From: an uncultured Prevotellaceae bacterium
GTDB taxonomy: Bacteria > Bacteroidota > Bacteroidia > Bacteroidales > Bacteroidaceae
Length of the DNA stretch: 6,107 nt
Reading direction: 5' to 3'
Assembly: GCA_900313845.1 (NCBI GenBank)
Contig: OMTC01000188.1
Span: 1-6,107, forward strand
Positions 4,823 to 6,107 of this stretch are shown piece by piece (the first letter of the stretch is position 1; each line of letters opens with the position of its first letter). Made by a program: the position numbers and the translations under genes. The notes beneath the pieces were generated by a model, which was not told the DNA's origin, did no database searches, and saw only the letters and a list, made by a program, of their open reading frames with translations.

Positions 4823-6107
4823 ATGAAAAGAAAACACTTCATCGCTCTGCTCATGGCAATCAGTCCGATGCTTGGTTTTGCCCAGCACCACGCAGACCCC
4901 AATGCCCAGTCGCTTCGACAGGAAGAGGCTCGTCGTCTGCTCGACGAGGGACACTACTATGCCGCCAAACTGTTGCTGAAGAACTCCAAGGAGGAGGGCG
5001 AAAAATTGATTTGCGATTACTATCTCAACGAATCAGGAACCGAAGAGAGGATTGCAAAATTCTTGAAAACTCATCGATTGGACCCCTACGCCGACAGACT
5101 TCGCCTCGTGCGTGCCAACCTCTTGGTGCGCGAAGGGAAATATAGCGAAGCACTCTCTATCTATCACGAACAAAGCGAGGTGAATGTGCCCGAGGAGGAG
5201 TCGGAAGAGGCTCGTCTCTACGAGGCTATTGCCTATATCAACACGGGCAACATCGACGTGGCGGAACAGATTCTGAAGAGTTTGGAAGAATCGAAATCGC
5301 ACCAAGTGGATGTGCTTTACTACACGGGCTACGTGAAATATGCCAAGGGAGAATACGAAAGCGCTTTGTCGGATTTCGAAGCGGTGGAAAACACTTTCGA
5401 CTACAAGAAGAAAGCACCCGTCTATATGGCTGACTGCTACGAGCAGTTGGGACGCAGTCAGGATGCACTCAACAAGATTCGTGCTTACAACCAGCAATAT
5501 GGTAGGAATACACCGACGAAGAGTCATCGCCTAAGCGCACTGCTCTCTACAAACTCGGCATGAGCTATTTCCATACGAAGGCTTACGGCAGTGCAGCACC
5601 AACACTGAGTGCCAGTGCGGGTAGCGAGCGCGATGCCATGAGTCAGAATGCATGGCTTCATGCAGGTATCTCATATATCAACCTGCAAAACAAGAACCAA
5701 GCACGCATGGCTTTCCAACAGGCATCGGAGATGGATTTCGACTCGAGGGTACTTCGACTCGAGGGTACAGGAAGAGGCACTCTACAACTATGCTCTACTG
5801 CTGCACGAGGGTAGCACGATGGGATTCGGGGAGTCGGTATCGACCTTCGAGAATTTCCTCAACAAATTCCCGAACTCACAATACAAGAACCAAGTGAGCA
5901 AGCACCTCACGGAAGTGTATTTCACCTCGAAGAACTACCCTGCCGCCCTTGCTTCCATCAACAAAATCAAGAATCCGAGCGCTGAAATCATTCAGGCAAA
6001 GCAGAAAGTACTCTACAACCTGGGCGTGATGAGATTCACCGACGGCGATTTCCAAAGTGCACAGGACTTCATGCAGCAAAGCATCCGCACGAAGGACAAT
6101 GCAGAGG
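4823..6107 (+). pseudogene. Secreted TPR-repeat protein gene with two frameshifts (3' end outside window)
   Basis: The product starts with a signal peptide (MKRKHFIALLMAISPMLGFA, cleavage before Q21) and continues as tetratricopeptide-type helical hairpins at about 92-118, 130-157, 163-190 and 197-224. Homologous-looking sequence then changes frame. The first frame ends at a TGA (5561-5563) after 246 residues, the last roughly 20 of which are out of frame. From about 5506 the protein continues one frame over (EYTDEESSPKRTALYKLGM... to SEMDFDSRV). At the 16-bp duplication it shifts back (from 5762: RVQEEALYNYALLLHEG... through FENFLNKFPNSQY to the window edge). The first lesion fits loss of one base within 5501-5506, and the second is the +16 duplication. 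Gene callers would split this into pieces at 4823-5563, 5560-5814 and about 5819 onwards. The reconstructed protein exceeds 420 residues and would sit in the periplasm or outer membrane as a protein-interaction scaffold. Whether it is a true pseudogene or a sequence error is undecided. Confidence 0.88.
5737..5768 (+). repeat. Exact 16-bp tandem duplication causing a frameshift
   Basis: TTCGACTCGAGGGTAC at 5737-5752 is repeated exactly and immediately at 5753-5768. Removing one copy restores an uninterrupted frame reading MDFDSRVQEEALYNYALLL across the junction, in good TPR style. As 16 is not a multiple of three, the duplication itself explains the second frame change in the TPR gene. Confidence 0.95.

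Noticed and set aside
5501..5563. Programmed ribosomal frameshifting in the TPR gene
   Set aside because: No slippery heptamer is visible at GGTAGG, and a second unrelated lesion (the 16-bp duplication) occurs downstream. Mutation or sequence error is simpler.

Overview
The window looks like a chromosomal segment of a Bacteroidales bacterium, probably Prevotella/Bacteroides-like and gut- or rumen-associated. The signs are: two to three Bacteroidetes-type -7 boxes (TAnnTTTG), weak or absent Shine-Dalgarno sequences with A-rich leaders, a secreted GH43 glycosidase, a small lipoprotein with a BACON-like beta domain, an acid phosphatase with a C-terminal tail typical of secreted Bacteroidales proteins, and a secreted TPR protein. 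The genus is an inference.

Layout. (1) 1-1102, minus strand: the N-terminal 367 codons of a GH43 beta-propeller glycosidase, running off the left edge. A hydrophobic signal-like segment is readable in frame upstream of its first ATG. (2) 1103-1453: a divergent intergenic region with one promoter-like box per strand and a terminator-like hairpin in the leader of the plus-strand gene. (3) 1454-3636, plus strand: MBL-fold hydrolase, PAP2/class A-type acid phosphatase, and a small BACON-like lipoprotein, with gaps of 46 and 40 nt, so plausibly one transcript. It is closed by a very strong 30-bp hairpin terminator (3678-3763). (4) 3637-4151: a gene-free, repeat-rich spacer holding the terminator, a degenerate 22-nt tandem array, GC-rich palindromes, a nested inverted-repeat block and a promoter-like region. 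(5) 4152-4790: a zinc-ribbon Nudix hydrolase whose reading frame is interrupted, in frame, by a GC-rich palindromic repeat. (6) 4823-6107: a secreted TPR protein broken by two frameshifts, one of them an exact 16-bp tandem duplication, and running off the right edge.

How the genes work together: the GH43 enzyme suggests extracellular hemicellulose or pectin side-chain breakdown. The phosphatase and the lipoprotein are envelope proteins. MBL hydrolase and Nudix are cytoplasmic housekeeping-type hydrolases. I see no evidence for a defence island, mobile element with a transposase, CRISPR array or new multi-gene system. The notable features are structural: a repeat element domesticated inside a coding region, a duplication-generated frameshift, a missing canonical start codon, and a dense set of inverted and tandem repeats in the 3637-4151 spacer.
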